NCBI GenBank assembly: GCA_022457155.1
Contig: JAJGOT010000001.1
Location: forward strand, 2,470,001 to 2,534,000
Origin: Cladopsammia gracilis
Taxonomy: Eukaryota > Cnidaria > Anthozoa > Scleractinia > Dendrophylliidae
Direction of reading: 5' to 3'
Length of the DNA: 64,000 nt
Positions 33,127 to 44,717 of this stretch are shown one piece after another; position 1 is the first letter of the stretch; every line of letters starts with the position of its first letter. The notes beneath the pieces were generated by a model that saw only the letters and a program-made list of their open reading frames with translations, searched no databases and was not told where the DNA came from. The position numbers and the translations under genes were made by a program.

Positions 33127-34395
33127 TTACAGAACAAAACAAATGCGACTTGACTTAAAATTGCATACCTATCTTTTCTCGTATTTGCTTTCTTTAGAGA
33201 TCTAAACAGTACATTCATTGGTAAATGTAACATTATGTAAAGTGAACGGATGGACGGACGGACGTATGCATGGATGGATAGATTGATTGATCGAATCAAT
33301 CGATGAATGGACGGATGTTGGGTGGATTTACAGTTACACAGAGACAGAAACTGTAAAAAAAATATATTCTACAAAGGAATCGGAGCAAAGACATTACTTA
33401 AACCGATCCGGAAAATATTTTCCGACCTTAAATTCTGGTATGTACTTGCGATGGCTTGTTTAATCGAGCTCAAACTCAAATTTGTCCGCAAGTAGCGAGG
33501 CGTAAGTTTTTTACTGTTTGACCTCCAAACGCAAGTAATGGCAAGAGACCACCAAGTTGTTTCCAGTATTGTTTGTTTTTTGTATGATCACCTGAACACA
33601 CAGGGCTGTAAGACAACTTGCGAACAAGTTGCATCTGCTTGCGAGCGCGTTTAGCCACCCAAAGCACGTCTGTCCCAATGTTGAAGTTTTAGAAACTTGC
33701 GTCGGCTTGTGTTAACGTTTCCATTTGGCCAGGAATTTAGTGGAAATTATTGAAAGATACACTGGACTCTTATTGCTCATGACGAGTGTCATACTTGAAG
33801 TGGACACAAGTTTGTGTTGCATCCTTGTCATCTATTTTCTTCGTTTTTTTTTTCCGGTGGCTCTCCACTCGGTGGTTGAAGGGCCTTGACCTCATGCTAC
33901 CTATGACGGTCATATTTAATATATTTATATTATATTTAGCACGTACGTAGTTTGAACGAGCTCATTAGACGTTACGTGGATAAATAAATTGATTGATATC
34001 TCGTTACCATGTCAATCGAATGTCATTAAACTTTACCAAAATGCGTATAAAGGATGTCACTCCCCATCCCTTCCCCCACCCCCCTCCTTGTACGTTCGAG
34101 GGCTAAAGGGTGGCTAGACGGTTAGACAATGAACGTCCGTATCCCATATATCCTATAGCATGTATGGGAAAAAGAAAGACGCTGTAGATATACTCGGGAT
34201 ACTATATCCCATAGAAAATTCACGCTCATTGTCTAACCCTCACGAATTTGGCTAAACAAAACAATATAGTAACATGAAAATCCCCACGAGGATTGATGTC
34301 ACCTGAAGATTACATTGACACCAACAACTATACACCGAGAAAATGGATGATAGTTCTTAACGTCGCGTTGAAAGTAAGTTGCACCTTCAGATTCG
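33127..34395. other. Intergenic region downstream of the minus-strand GPCR
   Basis: No gene is seen. It includes an imperfect GGAT/GGAC tetranucleotide run at about 33,245-33,315 and a near-palindromic TATCCCATA region at 34,139-34,215. It probably holds the 3' UTR of the GPCR, but no clear poly(A) signal was identified. Confidence 0.5.
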
Positions 34396-34737
34396 TTACA
34401 CAGGCGTTATTTGAATCATTTTGTTACTCGTTATGCGACAACAGATCAACTTGCAGAGATTCCGTCGAAACCGATGGCTTCGTAAACTGTATACCACAGG
34501 GTTTATAGAGGAATTGAACGTGGCCAGAGCTATAGAGGTCTTGTGTAAAACTGAGTACATTGATTCAGATGGTAGCACGTTGGCCAAGAAATAGATCATC
34601 AGTGTTGGGATCCAGCAAATTACATAGATCACGCTGACAAGTATAACTATGGTCGTAATCCTTCTCTTGGAACGAAGAAACGCCATTTGGGGCTGGCTTT
34701 TACCTTTGATTTTCCCGAACCAGAGACGACGCACCAC
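34396..34737 (-). CDS. Class A GPCR, last coding exon (TM6-TM7 and tail)
   Basis: The minus strand begins after a clear acceptor (TTTTCAG, 34,738 on) with VVRRLWFGK in phase with the upstream exon (LYFK). TM6 contains CWIP in VIYVICWIPTLMIYFL, and TM7 contains the NPVVYS motif in FNSSINPVVYSL. Helix 8 (RSHRFRRNL) ends in a Cys pair suited to palmitoylation, and TAA is at 34,396. These are hallmarks of rhodopsin-class receptors. The exon joins the TM1-5 exon at 36,964-37,556 across a 2,226-bp intron. Confidence 0.85.
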   Translation of the reverse strand: MVRRLWFGKIKGKSQPQMAFLRSKRRITTIVILVSVIYVICWIPTLMIYFLANVLPSESMYSVLHKTSIALATFNSSINPVVYSLRSHRFRRNLCKLICCRITSNKMIQITPV

Positions 34738-35112
34738 CTGAAAAGTGCAACAGTTTTGCCAATTATTTTCTTATTTCTAATTGACATGAGTTTTTGTTTG
34801 TTTGTTTTCTGATACATTCCTAAAATCTGGCGGTCCTTCATGCTAAATCACTAGAATTATAAAACATTTACTAAACAATTTGTGTTACTTTGCGCTATGA
34901 TTTCTCCAATTTCAAAAGGCATCGAGCTGAAAACATAACAAGACTAGTTTACAGTACTTCCCCAAAACCTTTTTAAACATTATTACAGGAAATTTTAGTG
35001 AAAGCTTCTTTCGTCGTATTCAAGATGAATACCAACGACATTTTGCAACTCATGTGGCAAACTTGAACGTCGCACACTTTGCATTAATGAGCACAACACA
35101 ATAGTAACATTA

Positions 35113-35270
35113 ACAAATTTACACCGGTTTTCCGTGGTGTGGACTCTTATTTACCACGATTTACGTCATCACATGGTCAAAATGTTGAGTCAGCAACAAA
35201 TTTTGACCATGTGATGACGTAAATCGTGGTAAATAAGAGTCCACACCACGGAAAACCGGTGTAAATTTGT
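35113..35270. mobile_element. Perfect hairpin element, 71-bp arms, 16-bp loop
   Basis: The left arm 35,113-35,183 and right arm 35,200-35,270 are exact reverse complements. Flanks TTA-ACAAATT and AATTTGT-TTTTTACAA are shared with the hairpin at 62,769-62,953, which marks a common foldback family. Confidence 0.9.
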
Positions 35271-35366
35271 TTTTTACAACAATATTTAGAAAAAAATACA
35301 AGGAAAAATCGAAGTCTTGTTACAAAACATGACAGCAAAGAAAGAGCAAGCGTTGTCTATAACTCT

Positions 35367-35467
35367 CTCGCAATCTGATTGGTTGTTTTCAAGCGCGCGT
35401 GATGTTAGCGTCAGCACCGTTGTCTGGACTCTCATTTACCACTCACGTCGACCAATCAGATTGCGAG
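35367..35467. repeat. Short inverted-repeat element
   Basis: CTCGCAATCTGATTGGT at the left end is exactly inverted at the right end. The interior resembles the arm of the 35,113 hairpin (GTCTGGACTCTCATTTACCA). Confidence 0.65.
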
Positions 35468-35549
35468 TTTAGCGGCAATTGTGGTAAAAAACCTTCTTCA
35501 TAAGCTACCCTCGGACGTAACAGCAAATTGGAACAAGGGGAGGTTGTTG

Positions 35550-35569
35550 CCCCCCCCCCCCCCCCCCCC
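35550..35569. repeat. Poly-C/G homopolymer
   Basis: An uninterrupted run of about 20 C. Confidence 0.95.
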
Positions 35570-36526
35570 TTTTGGAGTCTTGCTATGTTACGATATTTTA
35601 ACCTCATTATAGCTTCAATTGACAGACCATCACGGGCCTCTAAAAGATAAGATGGTCTGCACGTGTCAACGTCATGTGGCGTAAACTTTGGTTGAATTGG
35701 ATTTCCAGAAAACCACCTCATTTGATCCAAAAAACAATAAAGGGATGCTAAAATAAACTAAAATAAACTACATGTAAGTAAGTAAAATACCAAAACAAAA
35801 CACATAATTTATCAATAAAAATTCCAACTTTTTTGGTTGACATGCCTATAATAACTTGGTTGCTATGGAAACATCGCATATAACATATTTATTTCGCATC
35901 CAAATGTGTCTGAAGAAAAGGCGAACAGCCAAATAAAGCCTCGCAAAATAAACACTTCTAAATAAATTTCCTAGCATCCATGCAAAGATATGAATCAACT
36001 TTTAGGACAATTTATTCTAAAATAAGGTGTGAAACGTTTTGACAGAGCATCTCAGGAAAAAGAAATGAGCCATCATTATAGGGACGCTGTCTGGCCGAAA
36101 TAATAAAATTTCGCATTTTTTATTGCCAAATGCTACCAAATATAGTACAATTTTAATACTAAATTGGATAAAAAGGTCTATAGCGCAAGTAGAAGCAGCA
36201 GTTAGGAGTTAAAGTACAGGATTGCAAGGATGGAAGTGGATTACAGTTCATTAAAGAGTGTGACCCACCCAGTTTGCATTGCGCGCTTCTCTCATTGTTA
36301 TGATACGGCTCTATTCCATATTTGGGCAAGCATATCACCTCTTGCACGAGTGAATTTCTCATCTACAACACAGTATGGACTTTCGGGGGCCCTGAAAATG
36401 GTTGATGAACCAACGTAGGTGCGCAACGCAAACTGGGTGGGTCAGGTTCTTTAATATTTCTTTGCTTTCTTTGCTTCTTTTCTTTCGGCGAACTTTTCTT
36501 CCTATGTCAAGATTACAAAGCAAGCT

Positions 36527-36905
36527 TAAAGTGCAACTTACCCCAATTTTTTCCTTTCACTAAATAAAATCTCCTGTTTGTCCTGATTACTTGTGCGAAA
36601 AAATGATCGTAATTGATGAAATCCCCGCGTTTCTACAGCTGTTTGAAGTTAGGTGCTTCTGCTCCATTACCGAGCATTTACGGGAGCTGGGTACGAACTT
36701 TGCTGTGACGTCATCGAAGGAGACCATTTGCCCCGTTCTCATAAGCATATCACCGCGAAGCGACAAAGGAGAAGGCTTTTTAACGCGAATGGTACTCAAA
36801 AAGCCAAAAAAGGGATTTTGTCCACTCCGATGCCTTTTTTGTGTTTTCCCACAATTAGGAGATTTCGTTTGGCGAAAAACATTATTGGGGGTTAGTTGCA
36901 CTTTA
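36527..36905. mobile_element. MITE with 9-bp target-site duplication (MULE-like)
   Basis: The ends AAAGTGCAACTTACCCC and its inverse GGGGTTAGTTGCACTTT lie inside an exact 9-bp direct repeat AAGCAAGCT (36,518-36,526 and 36,906-36,914). The related unfilled sequence at 32,735-32,750 has a single AAAGCAAGCT, which supports an insertion. The 9-bp TSD suggests Mutator-like mobilisation. A 125-codon plus-strand open frame inside has no recognisable domain. Confidence 0.8.
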
Positions 36906-36963
36906 AAGCAAGCTCCTGGCCATTATCATGAAAACACGGTATATCAGACAATATATCACTTAC

Positions 36964-37556
36964 CTTAAAGTACAACACGCTCATGACTGAGATGGGTATA
37001 ACACCGGCGACAATAATCCAACCAAAGCTGTACATTTTGGGCAACATGGGATGTGGCCACTGTTCTGCGCATGCCTTAAGATCATCCACATATGTGACTG
37101 ACAGGTACAATGGAAGCCCCCACAAAACTGCTACAAGCCAAATCAGAAAAACAGACCTGCGAAGGTTGCTCGACGAAGCAACCCGTCTTTTAAAAGGATC
37201 AAAAGCGGCATGGTACGCTTCGTTTGCGATGGCCACCAGGCTATAAATCGATGCTACGGCAGCCGTCCAGGCTGTCGTTCCACCGGTGATGAAAGTGCAG
37301 AGATATTGACCTGTTGTTCCATCTGGATGAACAAATGTTGGGCCAATCACGAACTTGATGCCCATAAAAATAGCAACCAGTATGTCTGCGACTGCCAAGT
37401 TCACCAGTACGTGATTCATGGCGGTTCGCATGTTCTTGTTGTTCGTTATAACTAAGATTACCATTGTGTTGCCGACGAGGTCTGTCATGATCATGAAGGA
37501 AAACACCGTGGCGAATCCAATGTATTCTGAGGATAAGCTATCACTTGTAGGGCTCC
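36964..37556 (-). CDS. Class A GPCR, exon with TM1-TM5
   Basis: The minus-strand frame encodes TM1 with GNTMVILV, TM2 with LAVADILVAIF, TM3 starting at LCTFI (disulfide Cys), TM4 with the conserved Trp in LIWLVAVLWGLP, a Cys in ECL2 (LKACAEQW) and TM5 up to SVLYFK. Donor AAG|GTAAGT follows at 36,963. The D/E-R-Y position reads NEAYHA, so the usual Arg is Ala. There is no suitable Met before TM1; a pyrimidine-rich acceptor (ACCATATAG) at 37,557 implies an upstream exon that I cannot place. The receptor looks peptide-receptor-like, but its ligand is unknown. Confidence 0.8.
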
Positions 37557-37557
37557 C

Positions 37558-37868
37558 TATATGGTAAAAGAAGGTTGGTTACGATTTTTATATTTAAATT
37601 AAAGTGGCTATGCTACCACACCAATTTTCATTGAACACTCGATTGCCAGCGGCTTTTCGGGGGCATTTTGGAAATTTAACCGATACAAAATTGCATCAAA
37701 GGATTCTTATATGGTAAAAGAAGGTTGGTTACGATTTTTATATTTAAATTAAAGTGGCTTAAAGTGGCTATGCCACAACACCAATTTTAGCTTGAACACT
37801 CTATTACCATGCAGCGGCTTTTCGGGAGCATTTTGAAAATTTAACCGATACAAAATTTCATCAAAGTA
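37558..37868. repeat. 150-bp tandem duplication, two diverged copies
   Basis: The segment starting TATATGGTAAAAGAAGG at 37,558 recurs at 37,708 with a small internal duplication (GTGGCTTAAAGTGGCT). It includes the predicted acceptor region of the GPCR exon, so acceptor-like sequence is duplicated upstream. Confidence 0.85.
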
Positions 37869-38247
37869 AATTTTAGAATAATGGCCCTGTTTTGTTAACA
37901 ATTACAAATTAGTGCACCGAAACTATTGCAATATCTTTGGCTGCACTGCCGAATTGCAGGATGGAAATGGATAACTATATAAATTTTTCAAGTTCGCCCC
38001 CGCGCCTTTAATTTAAAAAAATCGTTAAAAGATGGTGCCATTTATTCTCCCTTAAAGAAGTCCTTTTCTTCTTGATGTTCAAAGAGAATGCTGTGCCGGT
38101 ATGAGTAAATTACTTATCAATTAATGTTAGCACAGTTTTAATCCAAAATAGACAAATGCTCTTTTCAAACGATGGAGGGCTATTAACGTGCTTTATCTTT
38201 GTGAAAAAAACACGTGAACTATTAGATAAAAAAAGGAAAGGAAAGAC

Positions 38248-38322
<75 letters not shown>

Positions 38323-38803
38323 ATATTCGCGTTGTGTCGCAGTGTTTCTTAGCGAAGCTGAATGAATGCTGTTTTTAAAGTTTCAATCGCTCGACACGGA
38401 GCTCGAGTGAATGATGGAGTGCAGCACAATTTTCCAAAATCACCTCTGGGATATCATATAGACTTCATACTTCCTCAGAAAAGTTTCTCCTCTTTATTTT
38501 AAGCGGATTGAAGCTAAACGATCTCACTATTATGGCTGTAGAAACTAAAACGAGCAAGTTTGTTAACAACAGCGATCGATTCAGTTAGAACTTCAGAAAT
38601 TGATTTGAAAATTTGGTGCTGATGGAAGGGACTAAAAAGCCACATCAACTACAGGTACGGTGTTTTAAACGTTTATTGAGTCCTTACGCTGTGAATGTTT
38701 TAAAGACTTAGTACTTTCCTCGCTATAGTTCTTTTCGCCGCTCTGTTTAGGTTGTCATGTGTTTGTTCAATTGTTTTGATTCTGAATTGAAGTGTTTTTA
38801 TTC
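37869..38803. other. Intergenic/upstream region of the minus-strand GPCR
   Basis: No coding exon is identified. 37,860-38,160 is similar to 40,255-40,925. A GAAA microsatellite lies at 38,249-38,323. The missing first exon of the GPCR should be in this direction. Confidence 0.5.
38249..38323 (+). repeat. GAAA microsatellite
   Basis: About 18 uninterrupted GAAA units. Confidence 0.95.
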
Positions 38804-39182
38804 GTGGGCAAACAAACAAAGAAAGGCTAATATTACGTATAAAAACTTTGCAAGACATCAACATGACACGAGATAAAACCCAACACGGTAGAATCGTAGT
38901 CGTAGACAGCTGTTTCGTTCTTATTAGAATTCATCAGTACGGCATAACGATAGATAAAAGAAAGACCCGTACACTCTGTTGAGCCCTAAATATGGACGCA
39001 CGCTAGCTGAATCACGCCACATCACGTGCTCCGGAAAGGACATGGGTCCAAAGTGTCATGTTGATGTCTCATGTTGTGTCTGGCTACGATCCTACTGTGT
39101 TGGGTTCTATCTCGTGTCATGTTGATGTCTTGCAAAGTTTTTATACGTAGTATCAGCCTTGCTTCTTTGTTTGTTTGCCCAC
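38804..39182. mobile_element. Long-TIR foldback element
   Basis: Arms of about 83-86 bp (38,804-38,886 and 39,097-39,182) are inverted, with the inner 53 bp nearly perfect (ACGTATAAAAACTTTGCAAG at the core). The interior carries further weak inverted similarity. No coding sequence. Confidence 0.75.
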
Positions 39183-39542
39183 TGCTATTTTTGGTTGTTT
39201 AGATCTTTTACAGATCCTAGCTACGTTCACTAGCAGCATTTTCGTTCGCGGTCTCGTGCTTATTCTATTTTTATTCGTGTACGTAGTCACTACTCTGTCT
39301 CATTCTTACGTAGGGGAAAGCTCTACGTGTAAAACTTAAAATTAATTTTAGCGCTACTTCAGTGTAAGAAATGGCCACGGTAAATATTGCAATAAGCCTT
39401 TTTCCTGAATAAAAGGTTATAAATCTCGATATTTTTTTCCAAACGGTGATTTTTTGTCAACTTAGTTTGGGCTTCGACTTATAGAACTAACTTCGACTTA
39501 TAGACTTATAGAACTAACCTTTCTCGTCTTGTAATTTTACAG
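39183..39542. other. Intergenic spacer
   Basis: No gene. Direct repeats of TTCGACTTATAGAACTAAC near 39,474-39,521 lie just before the LINE fragment. Confidence 0.6.
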
Positions 39543-40007
39543 AAACGAGTGGTGAGAACAATAGCTAAAACCCAATTCTATGCACATACTGATCCAATCT
39601 TTAAAAACCTTGGCATTTTAAAATTTCATGACAAACACCTATTACAACTTGGCTTATTCATGTATTCCTATCAAAACCGTACTCTTCCTTTAAAATTTTA
39701 TTGTAAATTTACCTTACAGAGACAAATTCATTCATATAATACGAGGAATTCCCACGCTTTTCGTCTACCTTTCTGTCGGACTAATATCAAACAATTTTCC
39801 GTTTTTTACCAAGGACCCAAATTTTACAACTCCTTATCTAATGAGATCATGAACTCGTCCTCCCCTGCCTCCTTTAAAAAAGCAATTAAGACGTTTATTT
39901 GTAATAAATATTAGTAATCTTATATAAATGTGTCAAAAAGTATCCGTCGTCATGTTCTTATTTTGTTAATGTCATCTTACAAAACTGAAGCTGAGGAGGC
40001 CTAATTA

Positions 40008-40050
<43 letters not shown>

Positions 40051-40105
40051 TCTCTATTCTTTTTATATTAATGTGTTATTGTAATATGGCCAATAAAATA
40101 AAATA
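39543..40105 (+). pseudogene. 3' fragment of a Jockey/L2/CR1-type LINE
   Basis: The open frame starts at the truncation point (KRVVRTIAKTQFYAHT), continues through LGILKFHDKHLLQLGLFMYS and YNTRNSHAFRLPF, then GPKFYNSLSNEI and SFKKAIKTFI to the stop at 39,914. This series (RxI, LF--L-IL, LGLFMY, YNTR, G-K-WN-type block, FKK) is the usual C-terminus downstream of RT in Jockey/L2/CR1-like proteins. The RT itself is absent. The 3' UTR has a GAGGAGGCCTAA / TTAGGCCTCCTC hairpin (about 39,994-40,043) and ends in AATAAAATAAAATAAATG. Confidence 0.7.
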
Positions 40106-40925
40106 AATGTATGAATTATAAAACAGGATAAATAGTTATAATGCTCATGCTTGCGCAATATCGCCTGATTTTAGCCGACTCGGCCGCGCGTGCTTTCGCA
40201 CCTCAAAATATACGATCTTCTGGTCGCGCGCCAGGAATAAAACAGTTTACAAAAATTTCAAAGGGCTATGCCACCCGGTATTAGTATGACTTCGAAAAGC
40301 CAAAAGACATATTTGTAACAAAGGAAATCTAAAATAATGGTCCAGTTTTGTAAACAATTACTATATTTATTACATCCATTTTGAGATCACTGGTGATCCT
40401 TGCAATCTGATTGACTCTCAGCAGTGCGATTTATTCCCGAATCGCACTATTTTTTGCTCTAAATCGCATCTTTTTCTCAGCAGTGCTGTAAATCGCATCT
40501 ATAAGTCCCATCAATATTGCTACTGACTAAAATTCTGTATTTGGGTGATTAAATTGTGCGATTTCAAAATGGATGTAATAAAGTGGTAATTGAACTTTGT
40601 CATACTTGTGATTTCAAATCGAACTCGCGCTGGGCGCTCGTTCTATTTTGAAATCACGCGTATGATTTCAGACCAAATTGCACTCCACTCAGTTCAATTA
40701 CCATTATTAATGTACTAAAACTATTTATGTGTGATTTTAGCAGCAGCCGGATGCCCAGGATGAAAATGGATTGCAGCTTGAAACATTTTTAGGCTAAATG
40801 TTTCAAGGGCCGTGGTTCTTTCTCCCTGTAAGAATTCACTTTACTTCTCTTTTAGGTTAAAAGAAAATTTTGTGTACGATTTAAGGCACTTATCAGTAAT
40901 TTTAGCACAGTTTTGACCAAAAGTC
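40106..40925. other. Intergenic region containing a MITE; similar to 37,860-38,160
   Basis: Matching phrases include AAATAATGGTCCAGTTTTGT, GGATGAAAATGGAT and TTAGCACAGTTTTGACC. At 40,366-40,715 this copy is interrupted by MITE sequence. Confidence 0.6.
40366..40582. mobile_element. MITE with 23-bp TIRs
   Basis: TTTATTACATCCATTTTGA plus GATC on the left is matched 22/23 by the inverse at 40,560-40,582. It is flanked by AT-rich sequence; the TSD is probably TA or TTTA. Confidence 0.75.
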
Positions 40926-43900
40926 AGCCCAATCCTCGTAACATAGCCTCTTTAAGGATATGAGAGAAGCTGATTGTCGTACAATATAAATTTTATTCAG
41001 TGAATCGGCTGAAGTTGTGCTGTTCGGCCAAAAATCTTCCAAATACTCTGAAAATTTAAGAATAAAGTGTCGATATTCAGGCATTCTCAAAAATGCTAAC
41101 AAATCCAATTCGAGAACTTTCTGGTGATCTCGTGTGTGTGAGCTTTCTCTTTTTCATTTTGGAATGCCAGAGGAAGGGATTTACATGTGGTATCACCCGC
41201 TTTAAGAAACGAAAAGCTCTTTGAAACAACAAAGTGCCAGAGGGCATTCTAAGTTATTCTTCCCTTTGTGCTGTCAGTGAATGAAATATATGAGAATAAC
41301 TGTCATCCGTTTATTTGGTGATGAGAAATGCGCGCAACTAAAAGAAACAAACTTCTTCACACTCCCAGCTCCCATCGGAACTAAAAGGATCAAAACCTGC
41401 ATTCACTGTAGCAAGCACCGTTTGTATGGCTCTATGGCATCTCTTGCTAAACTGTAACTACACAAACATCATTAAAAAGAAATATTTGATATTGATCACT
41501 CGTATTTCTCAGCATACTTTTTACATTTCAGTTTCTTTTACATTTTGCTATGGTTTCCATCGAATGCACAGTGCATTCTTTTAGATTATTTTTGTTGTTG
41601 GATGTTTTTGTAAATTAAATTAAATATAAAAAAAATAGATTCAAATTTACTAAATTTAAAAATAATGACTTTATTCTAAATTTGCAGTAAAAACTAAATT
41701 ACAATGAAATTGCAAATTCGAAAATGTATGATTGAAAGATAATACTGTATTATTAGCCCTGTATGGTCCCCGTAGGATAAAATTATTAAGCAAAATTTCG
41801 ACAGGGACATTCCAATGTTTCAAAACATCGGCGAGGCAGTGGACGAAATTCCGACAGCGACGTAAGGACCTTCCGAAATTGCGACATGACAAGAATTGAA
41901 ATTCAGACGGGGGACATATATACCCCCCTAACAGGGCCTCATTATAACAGGATAAAAACAAGATTTAGTAAAATTTGGATATTTACAATCGATCATTGTG
42001 TTGTAAGCTATTCGCTTTGGGAAAAGAGACAAATATCGTTTAATCTGTTTATTTTGATACCATGGTAATGGAGTGTAAGAAATACGGTTGATTGATGGCA
42101 GAATTTTGTTCTTTGTTGTATAACTTTGAGTTAAGCGGGAAAAGTTTTTTTTTCCTTTTGAGAATTATTATTAATATGCGCATCTTTTCTGTTATGCGTA
42201 AACAGAATAGTTGCAAGAAATGAAAAGAAGAAAGCATGTGACCGAATCATATAAGGTTGAAATTGTCTTAAGTTGTAAACATGAAATTTGATGATAACAA
42301 TGCAATCAACGTTTTCGTTAACATATGGTTTTTCTCGAACATCGTCGAGTAGTGATAAACGCATTATTATAAATATGCATGAAAATTGAAACTACTTTAG
42401 CACAATTTCGCCACACGACGTTTATGAAGCTAAATATGACAGCCAGAAACTTCTCATTCGTTCAAGCTTAAGTATTATTAAGGCATTAGTTGGAGTTTGT
42501 GGGTATAAACAATTTGCGAAGTTAGGGTTGTCAAAAAGCTATAAACTGATCGTATAAGTTAAGCTGTCAAGTCATATTGTTTTAAAAAAAAAGTTCTTTC
42601 TTGTTATTAATAATGAACAAGCCTTGGTTCAGTTTCAAACGAGAAATTGAAAGTTTTATCTCTAAGTATTCTATGTAGGTGCAGGTGTTTTAAAGCTTTA
42701 AATGACAATGCTTTTTGCGTTAATGTCTTCCTGAAAGTCAGTGCTTTAGGGCAGTCTGGTATTTGCGTGAATAACGGAGAATCATGATTCTATATACTCT
42801 CGACAACAGCATCTTTTAATTAAAGGATCGATTTATCAAAGCATTCAAATCCTTAGACTGTTGTTTAGGACATGAATGCACTAAGAATTTAAGAAATCCA
42901 TGGGGGCCAACTTAGTTCTAAATGTAGTTTAACGTAATTGAAATATTATACGATGGTTATTTTTTGTTCAACGGTAGACCGGTAGTACTGGCTAACATTT
43001 AGATGTCGTTTTAAAAATCTGTCCATAAAGTATAAAAACTGACCTTCTAAAGTTGTAGCGTTGTTTTCCATCTTTGTACAAAAGAAATCAGTTGAATTTC
43101 TCTTTTTAGCAGGTCGATTGGAAAGAGCAAAGCGTGAAATGGGTCAAAGATACCGCAAATTTTGGTATCGGTTGCTGAAAAATTATTTCGTTTAAACAAT
43201 GAAATAAAAACAAGATCTCCCCCGCTAACTGGAAAACGTTTTCTAAGGCCTCGGATCTCTCTCTCTGCTGCAATACTGCCAGTACTTTCAAGTTGTATGT
43301 TACATTTGGTGGTACGATCCCCACTGACAACTAAGGCAAAATTCTAGCTAAGTCGGGTAACCGTGGCAAATATGTATTCCATATATATGATGTTATCACA
43401 CTTTATTTAAAGGGTCATTAAATGCCTTAAAATAATTATATCATCGCTGTCTATGGCGTATGCAAATGTCAATTGGTAAAAAGCGATAGGCCTTCACCAA
43501 ATTACTTCTTTCTGAACGTCATGTCTTCAATTTACATATGGGAGAGAAGTTTGTCTCTTCTTGACAAGGAATAAATAGACAGTTTTATTATTTCAAGTAT
43601 ACGTTTACACTGCGGCTTCCTCGATGTTTACTTTATTCTATAAAATTCATTCACGACCTATGTGACCCTTTCATTCTATCTTTGTCGGCGTTTTAAAGGG
43701 AATACAATTCTGAAGTAATACTTTCATTTCTGCAAGCCCATGTTGCAGAATCCTGATTTTTCATGGCCAATAAGATCTAATAATACGTGACGATAAGCTG
43801 CTGATGTAACTGAATTAATTATAACGCCTTTAACAAATTACACAAATAATTCATTCACACTTTGTCGCGGCCGGAAGAATAAACACTGAAAAAAATAGCC

Positions 43901-44127
43901 GAAAAGTACAAACAACGTTGATGAAGTGACATGCATATTTATAGTCATAGATACGTCTGCTTCAATCAGTCGCATGTCGCATTTTATATGTTTGTAAAGA
44001 CAAATTTCATAAGGTCAATATTAAGGTTTGGAAAGTAGATGTTTCCACAGTAACCATATCAAAGCGGTTTTTCCCTTGTAATAAAGTCTTCAGTGAAATA
44101 AACGAAACGTCAATTAAGTGATTCATA
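40926..44127. other. Long intergenic region without recognised genes
   Basis: Open frames are all short and lack domains. I see no tRNA, splice-coherent exons or clear transposon ends here. The stretch is AT-rich with scattered degraded repeats. Confidence 0.55.
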
Positions 44128-44717
44128 CGAGGGTGGCAAAGGGGGGGTACCGATCACGCATCACGCCGAATTTTTAAGTGAAATCACGCATCACGGAGAA
44201 AATTTTTAACCAATCACGTAAATAAGGAGTAATCCGGCATTAAAAAGGTAACAAATCAAGGTAGGCCTAACATTAAGCGAGAAGATCGAGTGTATGGAAT
44301 CTGGAATGTCAGGCGGTCGAAACAAAATAGCACTGAAAAGTCCTGTTACATATTAATTACATTAACTAGTATGAATGTCTATGAGTCTGTTATTTCCGGA
44401 TTTCAGTTTTGGACCAACCACGAAGATAAAAGATCAAGAAAAGACAGAAAAAGACAAGACATGTTGAATTAGACAATTTACGTTGAGTCCTTTCAGTGAT
44501 AGCTTTCTTGTTTTTCAAAAAATGTCGAAAGCATTCACGTATCACGAAAATCTAATAGGTAAATCACGTGTCACGCGCTTCTAAAATAGCAAATCACGCA
44601 ATACGCTACGCTATCTGGTCACGCATCACGCCGTTAATTTGGGCACAATCACGCATCACGCGGCTAATTTTGGGGCAATCACGCGTCACGTAAAACCCCT
44701 TTGCAACCCTCTCATAC
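44128..44717. mobile_element. TIR element with repeated ATCACGCATCACG motif
   Basis: Inverted ends of the GAGGGTKGCAAAGGGG type lie at 44,129 and 44,716. Near both ends the phrase AATCACGCATCACG (variants) recurs every ~25-35 bp in direct orientation, with at least eight copies. No transposase is seen, so it is a non-autonomous element. Confidence 0.7.

Larger units (their letters stand above)
34738..36963 (-). other. Intron of the GPCR gene, loaded with hairpin elements
   Basis: Donor GTAAGT reads at 36,963-36,958 on minus, and acceptor CAG at 34,740-34,738. It contains a 71-bp-arm perfect hairpin (35,113-35,270), a small inverted repeat (35,367-35,467), a C-homopolymer (35,550-35,569) and a 379-bp MULE-like MITE (36,527-36,905). 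No coding content is supported. Confidence 0.8.

Noticed and set aside
34293..34508. Plus-strand frame opposite the GPCR last exon
   Set aside because: Antisense shadow of the TM7-encoding exon.
36591..36968. 125-codon plus-strand frame near the GPCR exon
   Set aside because: It falls inside the MULE-like MITE and has no domain.
38156..38365. Lys-rich frame around 38,250
   Set aside because: It is a translation of the GAAA microsatellite.
40926..44127. Search for tRNA, snRNA or rRNA in the long gene-free stretch
   Set aside because: No cloverleaf-like A/B boxes or recognisable RNA sequence could be identified by eye.
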